The position numbers and the translations under genes were made by a program. This document shows, piece after piece, positions 33,480 to 46,200 of a DNA stretch of 64,000 nucleotides. The stretch is from Carya illinoinensis (lineage: Eukaryota > Streptophyta > Magnoliopsida > Fagales > Juglandaceae), in NCBI RefSeq assembly GCF_018687715.1, contig NC_056753.1:15910501-15974500 (forward strand). The letters are read 5' to 3'. Numbering within the stretch: position 1 is the first letter of the stretch; every line of letters starts with the position of its first letter. The notes below the pieces were generated by a model that searched no databases, was not told the origin of the DNA, and was given only the letters and a program-made list of their open reading frames with translations.

Positions 33480-34310
33480 CACTTGTTGACTCGTTGTGAA
33501 GGAGGTTGGGCAGTTGAAAGGCTGGACTCGCCTGTTGACTCTCAACTGGAAGGTAATAAGGTCAAGCAGGTTGGACCCGCACTTCACCACAAGGGAGGTC
33601 AGGATGTTGAAAGTCTAGACCCGTGCTTCGCCTCGGGGAGGTTAGGTAGTCAAAAAGGCCAAACCAGCCAGTTGACACTCTACGAGAAGGTAAAGTTGGT
33701 TTTGAGTTCGTTTTGTATGAATGTTTATCATTAGCAAAGAGCATTTATCCTTCCAACGTTTTTGTTTTCAATAGTTTTAGTGACTTTTTGCCCCTTGGTG
33801 ACAATTGTTATTTATGTTTTCATTTTGCTATTGGGGTTAGAGTTTGTTTGTAGTAATCTACACTAAGTGGTCAGGAAGCTCGTTGACCCCCTGGGTCTTT
33901 CTTAGGTAGTTGATGAGCCCGTCAACTCGTTCCTGAAGGTAACTTGTGCGAGGTGGTTGTAAGGCTCAAAGGCTCGTTCTCGAAGGTAACTCGTTGGCTA
34001 TGGTTATGGCACAAGTACGATTGGACCCGCTCTTTGCCATGAGTGTGGTTGGGCAATCGAAAAGCTATACCTGCCTATTGACTCTCAATGGGAAGGTAAA
34101 GTAGTTGGCCAACCAAGAGGCTAGACCAGCACTTTGCCGTGAGGAATGTTGGGCAGTCGAAAGGCTGAACACGCATGTTGAGTCTCAATGGGAAGGTAAA
34201 GTAGTTGGGTAGCCGAGAGACTGGATCCACGCTTCTCTCTGAGGGAGGTTAGGCAGTTGAAGGGCTGGACTCGCCTGCTGACACTCAGGGGAAGGTAATG
34301 GAGGAGATGT
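33480..34310. repeat. Second tandem array, ~100-bp unit
   Basis: GGGAAGGTAA occurs at about 34090, 34190 and 34290, an exact 100-bp spacing, with diverged units from 33480 to 33720. The unit alternates GTTGGGCAGTYGAAAGGCTG, GACTCGCCTGTTGACTCTCA and AGRCTGGAYCCRCGCTTCKC phrases. The stretch 33720-33990 between the two groups is less repetitive but still carries GTTGAC and CGTTCTCGAAGGTAACT variants. The 83-codon ORF at 33483-33734 only reads through the repeat. Confidence 0.8.
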
Positions 34311-34482
34311 TTGACCGTGCTAAAAAAGCCAAACTAGTTAGCGTCGATTATCCCCAATCACAAGTGCAATATCTGCAAACTTGAATCGTCTAGCTGGAGT
34401 GTGATGAAGGCTTGAGGCACACCAATGAGGCCTGTGGGCAGCTATGTTTCGACGATGACAAAGGTCTTAGATGCCCGCATGC
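34311..34482. other. Unassigned sequence after the arrays
   Basis: Mixed composition, no ORF. Probably part of the same element as the flanking repeats. Confidence 0.35.
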
Positions 34483-35100
34483 ATGTTAATGCCAAGAAAT
34501 TTATTCAGATGGAGACATATTGAGACCTCTTAGCGGTACCCAAGTTGGGCAATGCAATTGATGTTCCGTGTTGAGTAGGTGAGTCCTGACAAATTATGTT
34601 CCCAAGGTGTGCTAACACTGAGATTCCTATGGAAACTAGAGGAGTTTTGTGAAAAGAGACAAGGCGATGAGGCCATTATTTCTTATTTTCGCTTGACTGA
34701 GTTTGTACATCGTTGATTTTTCTTCTTCTTCTTCTTGTTTCTTCTTCTCTTTATTTTGCTGAGACTATTTGCTACTGGGGGAGTTGTTTGCATGCATGTT
34801 GATGCCAAGTAGTTTATTCCAATGGATACATATTGAGACATTTGAGTGGTGCTCGAGTGGGGCTATGTAATTGGTGTTTCATGTCATAATAATCAATTTG
34901 GTTAGGAAAAATGAAATTCACATAAATTTTGAAGGAGATAAACCAGGGTGTTTTAGTCGTTATAGCCGATTTTTGCTTGACTGAAACTACTCGTTGCCGG
35001 TTGTTGTTTCCTTCTTCTTCTTCTCTCTCTCTCTTGAATAGCTTGTTCAACATATATTGTGTAACTTGGACCATTTGGGTTGACTATTGCATGGGACATG
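34483..35100. repeat. Diverged direct duplication, ~300-bp unit
   Basis: GCATGCATGTTAATGCCAAG to about 34570 is repeated as GCATGCATGTTGATGCCAAG at about 34791-34880. Each is followed by a TTCGCTTGACTG or TTTGCTTGACTG phrase and a CTTCTTCTTCTTCT run (34728-34742 and 35011-35024). The two units are about 300 bp and clearly diverged. Confidence 0.65.
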
Positions 35101-35650
35101 CAACATGTGACATTCATTACCTCTCTCTCTAGCATGTAACTTCATGGGTGGGTAGTTCTGATAGTGATGCTGAGAGACTTTGTGTTTGGGCACCATTGTT
35201 GTAGAACTTTGTGGCTAGAGAACCATCAAGGCCGAGGAAGTTGTGTCTGAGCAGAAGCGCTCAAGTCAAGTAGTTGTTCAGGCCAAGTTGTAACTCAGGC
35301 CAAACAACGCTGAGGCCCATTTGTTTAGTGGGCTGTTGCCCGCTAGCATGGCAGAGTCACCAGCGGCCAAGATGCTTGAGCCAAGATGTAGGTGGCCTAG
35401 ATGCGAGTGGTTGTTCGCGTGCATGGCTGAGATGGTTGGATACTCACTTGCATATGGTGGCTGAGATGGGGTGGATGCCAGTGTGCTTGGCCGAGATGTT
35501 GGTAGTCAAGCAACCAATGACTGAGGATCACGTTTTGGCTGCAGAAAACCCTGGTGGTGGCGATGTCGTGCCCGTTGGCCGTTTTAACACACTCTGTGCC
35601 AAGCTAAGCTTAACAACCACGTTGTGGCATGGGCAGCTCTGATGGTGAGG
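35101..35650. other. GC-richer unassigned block
   Basis: A 122-codon ORF at 35274-35642 (+) crosses repeats of GGCCGAGATG/GGCTGAGATGG and is probably incidental. The block continues the unknown repeat that starts near 32700. No domain is recognisable. Confidence 0.35.
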
Positions 35651-35983
35651 AGTTTTTACATTTAATCACTTGGGTGAGAAAGGGTTTAATTTTTGCAACA
35701 GTGTTGGCAATAAATAAAAGTAGAAATGCTAGGAATACTTATTTAGAAAAATTCCATTTGCTCAACCTGAGATTCAGTCCAATCTGGTTCAACCGGTTTT
35801 CTGATTGTTTTAAAGAAAAAAAAATTTAAAGGAAAAAAAAAATCTTTAAGAAAAATGGATAAATTTAAAAATATAATTTTCTTGTACTTGAACGGGTGAT
35901 TGTCAGATGATGTGATTTAATTAAAGTGAAAATTCTTTTTTTTAAATAATAACTATGCTAAAGTTGTGTAAGAGTAAAAACCC

Positions 35984-36041
<58 letters not shown>

Positions 36042-37079
36042 TTAAAAATTGAAATATACCAAAATCAAAGCAATAGTCAACACATTTTTTCAAAAAATAA
36101 TATTTTATTATATGGTGGTACGCTAGTTGTGTACTAATTGTGTCCCGACCATTTTTGTCGAACAATAACATTCGTCAAAGTTCCTTCCTAGACACCATGA
36201 GATGATCATTAGTCCCAAAGAAGTGTTCAAGTTCAAGCACCACGAATGAATCCATATGCTTGATCTTCCTAATTAAAACGCCTCTAAACTTCTCCACTGA
36301 TGCATGCAAACAGCGTATAGTACAATTTTTTTTTTTTGCCTAAGGATGGAAAAATCCAAAGGGAAGAAGAAAATTGATAAAACAACAAAAAGATTGAATC
36401 ACAAACACTAATGCCAATGTTCTCTCCTAACGATCATTGCGTTGTGAGGGCAGTAGCAACCCACTGGCACGATCTTATCTTGCCAATTCATCAAAATCCT
36501 AACTCAAGACCATGCAAAACTGGCTTCATCATCACATTATAACTAGTATTTTTTAGAACACAAGCGTAGATATCATTTATGAGTTCATTTGGTGGTTTAT
36601 GTAGAAACAACTACTTCTAAGATCCCGAACCTTATCCTAATCACATTAGAGTCTGAAAGGCCAAAACTTGGTTACAAGGAAGCACTAATAGTGTTGAAGT
36701 ATCCACACTCCTAAAACGATCAAATGATACCAAAAGATGGATGCATTCATGCACTGAAGTTGAGAATATTATCCTTGACTTTGGTTAGATGTCTTAGCTG
36801 GGTACGTTTCAGCATTTTTGCCGCCTTGTCTTAAACATCTGAAAGATGGATCTCTACAGGCTGACTCTCTGTGTGTCATAATCCTTGCCCTAACTGGCCG
36901 TAAAAGAGAAGTGTGCGTGATATGAAATGATGTCTCGTAGCTTCTCGCAACTCTAAATGTGACTAGAATTTGATGTGGCCTAATGTTTTCAGAAGAATCA
37001 TTCAATATTAGTTTATTCCTACCATTAAATTACTTGAGCTCAACATTGCCAGTTAACGAGACCGAATGTAGCTTCTAAT
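35651..37079. other. Intergenic sequence downstream of BIO2
   Basis: It contains a (TTA)n microsatellite at 35984-36042 whose translation is a poly-Ile artefact. The stretch 36130-36760 has balanced composition but no long ORF and no match that I recognise. The region nearest 37079 is probably 3' flank of BIO2. Confidence 0.45.
35984..36042. repeat. (TTA)n microsatellite
   Basis: About 19 uninterrupted trinucleotide units. Confidence 0.95.
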
Positions 37080-37219
37080 TCCACAACACAAAATTGTGAG
37101 ATAAAAGTAGTATTCTACTTCCTCCATAACAGCAGGGAGGCACGTTCCTAAAAGAATGGACATACACACTTTCTTTGAGAAACAGACGTACACTTCCTTT
37201 GACAAGGTTCTTTTTAACC
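37080..37219 (-). other. BIO2 3' UTR (approximate)
   Basis: Downstream of the biotin synthase stop codon on the minus strand. No polyadenylation signal is certain, so the end is a guess. Confidence 0.4.
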
Positions 37220-40200
37220 CTAAATCGAAACGGCTTCCTCAGTCTCATAGACCTTTTCTGCATTCTCGCCAAAACTGGGTGCTTTAGGCACAAGTCCGAG
37301 CACCTTGAACATGAGTTGATCAGCATCAAAATCATTATTAGGAGTTGTCAATAGCTTCTCGCCCGTGAAGATTGAATTTGCACCGGCAAGGAAGCATAAT
37401 GCCTGCTCAGGCATGGAGAACCGAACTCTGCCTGCTGATAATCTGACCATTGCTTTGGGCATCACTATACGTGCTGTTCCAATCATCCGAATCATCTCCC
37501 AAATGTCAACTGGCTGAAGAAAAACAGAAAAACGAAAATGAGTCTTTCACACTGCTAAAAACACTAAAAGGTATGGAGAAAATTTGTGCAAATGTCGTCA
37601 AAGCAAAGAATATATTTTTGATGGTGAGGAATCTTGGAGCCTGTACAAACGTAACATGTTTTTAGCTAGTAGCACGTCCCCAGCACACAGATCAGGTAAA
37701 TCATTGACATTACACCAATGAGAGATGGTCCCTAGAAATTGTTTGCATTCAAGGATTCGAATCTTAGATCTGAAGGGAGCATATCAACAAGATTAAGGTA
37801 CGTTTGGGTATTGAGGTGATCTCAAAAGATCTGTGAATAGTAGTAAAAAAGTAATGATAAAAATATTGAATAGTAGTAAGTAGTAGTGAAAAGTGGTAAA
37901 AAGTAATAATAAAATATTAAATAGTAGTAAAGTGATCTACCCAAACACAACCTAAGGCCCTTACCACTTGAGCCAACCCCTAGAGGTTGTTAAAGCAAAG
38001 AATATATTTAGCTAGAATAATGAACACGTGATATAACTACACAATTAAAATCAGTTGTTTTAGAAGTTCCCTGTCTGTTTTCCACACTAATGGTGCATAC
38101 TTTTAAAGTTTAATGACAATGAAATTTGCAGGATTACTACTAATACTACCATTCTCATTTAGGAATATTGTCACAAAATTAGATAGATTACACAAAATCC
38201 ACATAATCCCACTTTTAACACATTCCATTTGACTAAACTCAGAGGAGATCAATTCTTCAACACAAAGGAATCTACTTCCGAAATAACCTCTGACAAACCT
38301 CCAAAATAATCACTAATAAAATAACCGTACTTGTGCTTCTTTACCCGATGATGATTTATTTTCCCTTACCTGATGATAAAGCCCTAATGCAACTACATAT
38401 GATAAAACAACTACATCTGAGCACTGAAATCTCGAACTTCCTTAAAAGCTCTGTGCATGCTCAATATGCAACCCACATACAAATTGTAGAATGCACAAGA
38501 ATTGCTAGATGTAATAACCAATGTTATAGATTTTAAGAAGAACAGAATTAGATTTAGTTACCTTCTCATCCTGAAGAGGTGTGCCTTTCACTGCAACCAA
38601 TGCATTGATTGGAACACTTTCTGGGTGAGTAGGGAGTGTTGCCAAGGTATGTAAAAGACCAACTCGGTCCTCTTCTGCTTCTCCGAGCCCTATTATTCCT
38701 CCTGTTAAAAGAAAACAAAGAGTAAATCATATTTTCCAGCTTAATTAAGCAAGTCATAGAGATTCATTTATCTGTTTTAAGCATCTTTAAGATTATAAAC
38801 ACATGGGAGCTCAAGTTAAAGGCTAGGAGTCAACCTGAGAACAAACAAGGTTGTTCAAGCATCTGGATTAAAGATTTTTAAGGTATAAGAGCTTTTTAAT
38901 CAGGTACCTTCTACAAATTTTATGCTTCGTACTGCAGAAGCACCATCCATGGAGTTTACCTAGGACATCGATTAGCATTTACCCTACTATTTTTAGTGAT
39001 GGGACCCACAAAAATTCCTTCCTCTACCTCCAACTCAAATAACTTTGATTCAATGAAAACCATATTCAACAAATTAATTGCATAAGTAGATTTTTTAAAA
39101 AACAAAGAAAAAAACCAAAGCTCATAGAATTTGCGTGAAATACACACTAGCAAAAAATATGGAAAGAAAAATAGAGGTAAACAGAGAGTCGCTGCAGATA
39201 GGGAGTCACCAAGGAGAGGGAGAGAGTATCAGATTATTCATCCTCAATGTATGTATTGTAAAGCAGATTACTGTATTATCAGTGTGTCACTTCCCGAGAA
39301 GCATAGAGAATGACATTAAATGTGCCAAGTCAGCACATTGGTAAACATTCTTGGAATATATAATTGAATTCACGTGAGATATGTGCCAAGTCAGCACATT
39401 GGGTTCTTGAAGTCTGAGTTCCATATTGATTGAATAGTAACTCACCTAAGTGAGCTGAGGATTAAACCGGACACCAAAATGTTGTGTTTCGTTGTTGAAT
39501 CAAACTCAATTCATTTCAAACAAATCATTGATGGGACCCACTATTTTTTCAACTTCCCATAAAAATGTTAAACTCATCTCAACTTAATTTATACATTTCA
39601 ACCTAAAAAGTTAAAGTCATCTCAACCTAAAAAAAGTTAAACCCATCTCAATGGAACCCACAAAATACCACTATGCACAACTCAACTCAACTCAACTCAT
39701 CTCAACATCCAAACGTAGCATTTAGGCCCCGTTTGGTCGCAAGACTCAGCTGAAATCAACTCAGTTTAGTCTAATTTTAAGCCGAGTCTAGCATTCAAAC
39801 ACCCAACTCTCAAATTATTTAGCTTATCTCAACTCAAAACCTCATTACACTCGAGACCCACAACCTTTTTCAACTCAACACATCTTTATACGTGGGACCC
39901 ACAACCTTTATAATTTTCCATTAGTACTAAACTCATATTAACATTCAAACACATTTAAACTCATTTTAGACAGGCCCCACATAACCAATTCCACCTACTC
40001 AACTCTCTACCTTTTATAAAGAACTCAGCTCAATATCCAAATGCAGCCTAGTGTTTCAAGGTTGAATTCTTCAATGGAAAACTTGCCTCAAGCAGAAAAG
40101 CGAATGGAATTGTGAGATCCTCTCGGCTAGGAAATAGGCATCCTTTCTTTATTAGTGTTCAACAGGTATGATCAGTTTCTGGGCCTCGTGGGGAAGTATG

Positions 40201-43200
40201 GTGCAGATAGTCAAAAAAGATTGATTATTACCTCTAACGGAACAGATAGAAAGGGCTGGAAAGCCTTCTGTGCATTGAGCTGTGGCATGTGAGAGCCTTC
40301 TTCCAGTTGTTCATTGGTGCTGGGTCTAAACCGCAGTCTTCTCACTAGTTTTGTGGTGGACTTTGTTTTTTGGGGGTGTAGGTACTGTAATTGCAGGCGG
40401 AATAAAAATGGGTACATTGAGGAAGGAGCTCCATCCTACACAGAGGTGTTAGCAGGGCAGAAGCAACACCCAACAGTCAGTAATTCAGCACAGGGGCAGT
40501 ATGTGAAAGATAATGAGACTCCAGTGGGTAGTGCAGCAAAAATGTCAATTTCAAAAAATTTAAAATGACAGTTGGAAATGCCATTGCAGAAGCCCCCCCC
40601 TTGGCTTCCGCTGAGGGAGTCGCATTGAAGGAAAGAGTGTAGACTAGTTTTATAAGCACAATGATTACTGTACAAAGACAGCTGGTGTAGTTGAGAAGGG
40701 AGGTGGATCGGGTTTTAGAAAGGCCAAATTTGGGACTAAAGACTTACGGGTTAAGCCAGCAACTGGTTATGTCCAAACCCATACCTCTAGTCTCTCTAAG
40801 CTGCAATTGGGCCACTCTGTAAAATACTTTTCTATCCAACCTGCTTTCGTAGAAGAGGAAGGCTAAACTTGACAGTAGCAAGACAAGGAAGCTTTGTTAC
40901 TTGAGCTTTATAAGGCCAACCACTATGTAAGCCACTGGAGGAGAAAGCTCGAAGAACTTCATTCATTTTGCAGGAGCTGCACAGGACATGGCTAGAAGTT
41001 AGAGGGCCGATAAAGTGGAGCTCACTCCCTTCAAAAGAAGGTCTGATTATCAGTTAAGATAAAGAATCAACCTAGCCGAGCCTGAGAGTTAAATGTTGGG
41101 TCAAAACTCAGTTGTGGGAACCAGATCTTCATCTGAAACCTACTATCGTCCCTTCAAAGTGCCAATGACCAACCATAATTGTTAGAGACCAATGACATGC
41201 AGATCGTTCCTATTGAATCAGCTTGTCTCAAAGGAGATGCCTGAAATGGCTTTAGCCAATGGGAAATTGAACTAAGCAACTTCTACGAACTCTTACTTCC
41301 TTTCCCTGCAAAGTCTGAAAAGCTTGTGAGAATGATGATGCTTCTTCTGTCTTCTTAAGTTTCAAATTGTCCACCATCTTTGATGATACAAGTGTTTCCA
41401 AATTCCACCATATCATGTAAAAAGTCTTTAATGAGAGGTACACTTTATACAGAAGATATTGTTTCAGATCCAATCATCTTTGTCTACATTGGATGCATTG
41501 AATCTACAGTAGGTAACTAGAGACTCTCCACAATCGATATAAATGATCCTTCTTCTTCATTCAAATCCTCTTTAACTATAGTCTGAATCACCCTCGGCTT
41601 CTATATGTTCTAAACAGCTACAACATCTGAATTATGAGGTACACTAGATACATAAGTCTTTAACAAAGGAGGCTTTGGCATGAAAAGATTCCCCCAGTTG
41701 AAAGCATTGTCACAGTTGAATGATCAAAAGCTATTCCCACCTGATTTCATAAGCTATCTCTCTACCTTTATTACAAGATTAGAAACCACATTGTCGGTCC
41801 AAAACATTTAGAGCTGTACAACATGACATATCTCAATTCAAAGCTCTCCAAGATAATGGGCAATTATATTTTCCTTTGATTCCAAAACATCACATTGCTC
41901 TTAGGATATACAACCCAGAAGTACAGTCTTCTATATACAATTCTACTTTCTTGAATTTATGAAAGTTTTTAAGTCTTGCCTACAATTTTCAGGTCAAAAT
42001 TTCTTCTTGAGCACCTTCCTCATCTTTTTCCACATTGCAATTCAACTTTTCCCCTAACAGGTTGTGTTCCCACCATATCAATACATGCTTAAATCACAAT
42101 CTTCACCTTGTGATATTCCAAAACATCGTTGCAAGAAAAAAAAAAATTTCTCAATGGTATTAGGACAAGAAATTAATTGGTTGTTATGGATTCCCCCTTC
42201 AAACTCCAAAATGTCAGTCTTGATATCATAATCTTGTCCTAGGAAAAAAAGAAATTATACTTTTTCCTTGAATTCCAAGTGATTAAGCATTCCAAGCTAG
42301 TCTGGGACTGAGATGCAACCAACAGAAAATGAATTTACAGGACCTGTGGCTGTAAGTCACTCGGACCAAGTTCCTCTCCCTGTTTGTTTTCTACTTCCTG
42401 CAGTACTGATTATCTGGTAAATTTGCATTGCATTCCCACCAGTTAATTTTTTTTTCTTCCCCCAAACATGCCAAACCAGGGCCCAGTTTAAACGCAGGAT
42501 GTTTCCAAACAATATACTAATCACTCGGTCAACGACAATGACGACAAAACGGAGCTGCAGCACTCAATGTATAGCACACTAAACACAACTGGAGTTATTG
42601 TATGTTTCTACTGTTGTCCACCTCAACATTGCAAAGCTCAAGTTCACAGGCTGCCCCTTCAACATCCGTCACACAGTGATCACGACCAGCCATGGAAACA
42701 AAGCTATGATACCAACTTGATGCTGGACAAATAGAGAATGAGAAGGAAACACAAGCACCACTCAAGAGAAACAAGCTCACCATCCAATGGAAGCCCATCA
42801 AAGAGATAGAAAGTATACACACTCGCTGCTCTATGGAAATCTATTACAATCAAAGAAGAAATCCTTATTCTGAAAATTTAAAAAGCGTAAATTTTCATTC
42901 ACTAACACTCAATGTTTGTGCCTAATGGCTACGCTTCACAAACTTCTAAGAAAACAGATAAAAATCCCTAAATAAGCAAACTGATGAAATCACCCAAGTT
43001 CGTGCTTGAAGATGCATTGAATGATGCTTTATTTGTACGGTATCCTTTTGAGATTTCCAAAATGCATCATGAGAAGATCATGGGAATGGTGTTTAAACAA
43101 TGTCCATCCTCAGGGTTTTCAAGAGCATCATGGGAAGCATGTAGGAAGACTGTTTGAACAATGTCTTAATATTGGGTGATTACTATATTAGGGAACCAAA

Positions 43201-46200
43201 TCAACTCTGCTTGGGGAAGAAATTAAAATAGACAAATAGAAAGATAATAAATAATCTCTCGCCAGTTGACTTCACAAATTGCTGTCCTATCACCTCTACA
43301 TTCCTAAAATGGCATGTAATCTTCCATTATGCGAGGGCACACTGGTGTCAACATTTGCCCCCTTTTGTGATTTTATGAAATTTTGTTTGCTTTTCAAAGA
43401 AGAAGAACAAGAAGAAAATGAAGTAGAGGAGGAGAAGAAAGCAGCAGAGTAAATTAAACGCATAAATTTGGCTTGATAACAGTCAATTTCTGCATTATAT
43501 ATGCTTGATAACAATGCATTTAAGAGTTTAACTTAAAATACCTGAACAGACATTAATCCCTGCATCACGGACAAACTGAAGTGTTTCTAGGCGCTCATCA
43601 TAAGTCCTTGTGGTGATGATGTTTGGATAGTATTCCCTCGAGGTATCAAGATTGTGATTATAAGCTGTCAGGCCAGCCTTCTTGAGTTCTACAGCTTGCT
43701 TCTCCTCTAGCATGCCCAAGGTGCAGCACACCTCCATCCCCATATCCCTGGAACATGAGAGATACCACTGACATATATTTAACAAGATGATGGAAGAAAA
43801 GCATGTAACACAATGATAGCTGAAACCCACAAATGCCATGAATTCAAAATTGTACAAGGTTGCCATAGATGTGAATTTGAAAATTACAGGCCTGAAGCAG
43901 GTTAAATGCATGTGTATATGTTTGTTTGGAAACCATTAGCAACCATCTTGAATATCTTTATTCTCTTTTTGTTTCTTCTTTAGCGAAATAGAAACCCAAC
44001 AACTAAGACACTTGTATCTCATATCGAGAAAAAAATCCAACAAACAAAAATAATTATTATTTCCCAAGTATTATTTTGAGGTGGTGCATGTATTATTGTG
44101 AGGTAAACATAAAAGATAAAAAAACATTTAAAGATACGCACATTATTGACAGGCATTTCCACCAAATTAAGACAAGAACAAACTGCCTGATGTACTTTAC
44201 TAAAGTTATGAACCAGTCCACTGAATGAAGCGGTTCCTACTAAACTACAGAAACAGCCAACATTATTCTTTCAATGAAAGATGGATTGAAAAAGTGGTAA
44301 TCAATTATGAAACATGACTTGAAATACTGAATTGTCAATGGTTAATTGAGACCATATTCTAGACCAAAATTTAAACATATTTAGGAAGTTTCTAAATATT
44401 TCTAACGATTTTTCTTGGAGTAACTCACTTCTAATCCATTTGACCAAGTATATGCACTAAGGCCAGTCATTACTTGGACATCACAACTCTAAAAAATTGG
44501 TCTCTCCCACCATATGGGAAGCTAAATGTTTCAAAACACATTCCATCCCATTATGATTTCAAGGAAATTTAAGTGACCATGCATGATGACCGTAAGGTTA
44601 CAGTTTAGGAGAACAACAGATCCCTAAGCAATGCAGTTACTGTCAAAGATCAGAGTATAAATCTTCCTTCTCAAAAAAAATAAAAAATAAAAATAAAAAG
44701 AGGAAAAAGAAAAAAAGAAAAAAAGAAATTACTCCTATTGAACGAGTCCAATTAAATCATCTTGCAGCATCTTCTAGAGGTAAGATAACAAGTTCCATTG
44801 CATATTGTTTAAATGATCCTTTTATTTTTTTTATCAAAGAGGTGGATACGATCTTCGAATCTTTATAGAACTCATATTACATCATGCAAAAGACTTCCAT
44901 GACTCTGAATGCAGCTATGTCACATAATAGAGTAAATAAGAGTCCAAGTTCTTTGGCACCATGGGAAACTCATATTTTACTTACGAGTATAAAATGGCCC
45001 TATTTCGTTTGTGTTTAGAATTTCCAATGATTTTCTCTTACCTTATTTCTTTTACGTATTCTAGGATCTGGGTGAAGTTGGTCTTTCTTCCAATAGTGTC
45101 CCTCCATGCAGCACCCATGCAAAAACGCGTGCTACCAGCCTCTTTTGCCTGCCAATAGACGATAATATTTCCAAATGATGCTCCATGAAAAGGGTAACAG
45201 ATTATGTGCAATAGAAGGATTTTAGCAGTATTTGAAATGAATTCTATCACATCCAAAGGGAGAATATAATCATCTAATCCATAGGAAGTGGATCATAAAG
45301 CAGTGCCATCTGGTTATGCTACCTAGGAGAGAAGTAGATAACAAGTCAACGCTATAGCTATAGATTTTAATTTTTTTTTTTGTTTTGATCAGTAAAAATT
45401 TTTATTAATCAAAAGGAGGTAAATGCCCAAGTATACGGGACATATACAAGAGCAATGCCTAGGCGTGCTAATTTAGAGATATAAGGAATTCATGAAAAGA
45501 CATGCCATGAAAATCAATTACAATCGACCAATGAAGCAAGATAATGAAAAACAAATTTCTAAGCTCTTCCATCGATCGCTCTTGATCTTCAAAGCTTCTT
45601 GCATTCCACTCCTTCCAAATGCACCACCATAGACATAGAGGTATCATCTTCCATATGGATGCAATTTGAGAGTTGCCACAAATATCTCTCCAAGAGGCTA
45701 GAAAGTCATATACCCTTTCCGGCATCACCCAAGCTAAACCCAATTGAGCAAAAACTTCATTCCACAAGGTCATAGCAATCTCACAATGTAGTAATAGATG
45801 GCTAGTGAACCCACCACTCTTCTTGCACATATAACACCAGTCCATAACTATGATTCCACGTTTCCTCAAGTTGTCTAGTCAGAATCTTCCCCAAAGCGGC
45901 TGTCCAAACCTTTGTCATCCAAATGCTCTTCCATGTGAAAAAATCTGAGTTGTGCAAGGTCAAAGAATGATAGAAAGAACAGGCTGTGAAAACTCCCTTC
46001 TTAGAAGTGCGCCAATAAATCTTGTCTTCACCTACCCCAGACACACGAGTGGAGTACACCTGATCAAAGAACACCAAAAATTCATCCATTTCCCAGTCTT
46101 GTGCATCTCTAAGGAAAGAAATGTTCCATTGAGGAAGGCCATTGGAGATGATAACTAAATCCTCTATTGACGCCTCTTTCCTTCTAGCTACGCCATAGAC

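Noticed and set aside
33483..33734. Possible 83-aa gene
   Set aside because: It runs through the ~100-bp tandem repeat and shows only repeat-derived residues.
35274..35642. Possible 122-aa gene
   Set aside because: Trp/Cys/Met-rich translation of GGCYGAGATG repeats; no homology recognised and no flanking gene signals.
35955..36137. Poly-isoleucine ORF
   Set aside because: Translation of the (TTA)n microsatellite.
36130..36330. Coding-like minus-strand stretch downstream of BIO2
   Set aside because: Frames are short and interrupted and no family is recognisable, so no gene is claimed.
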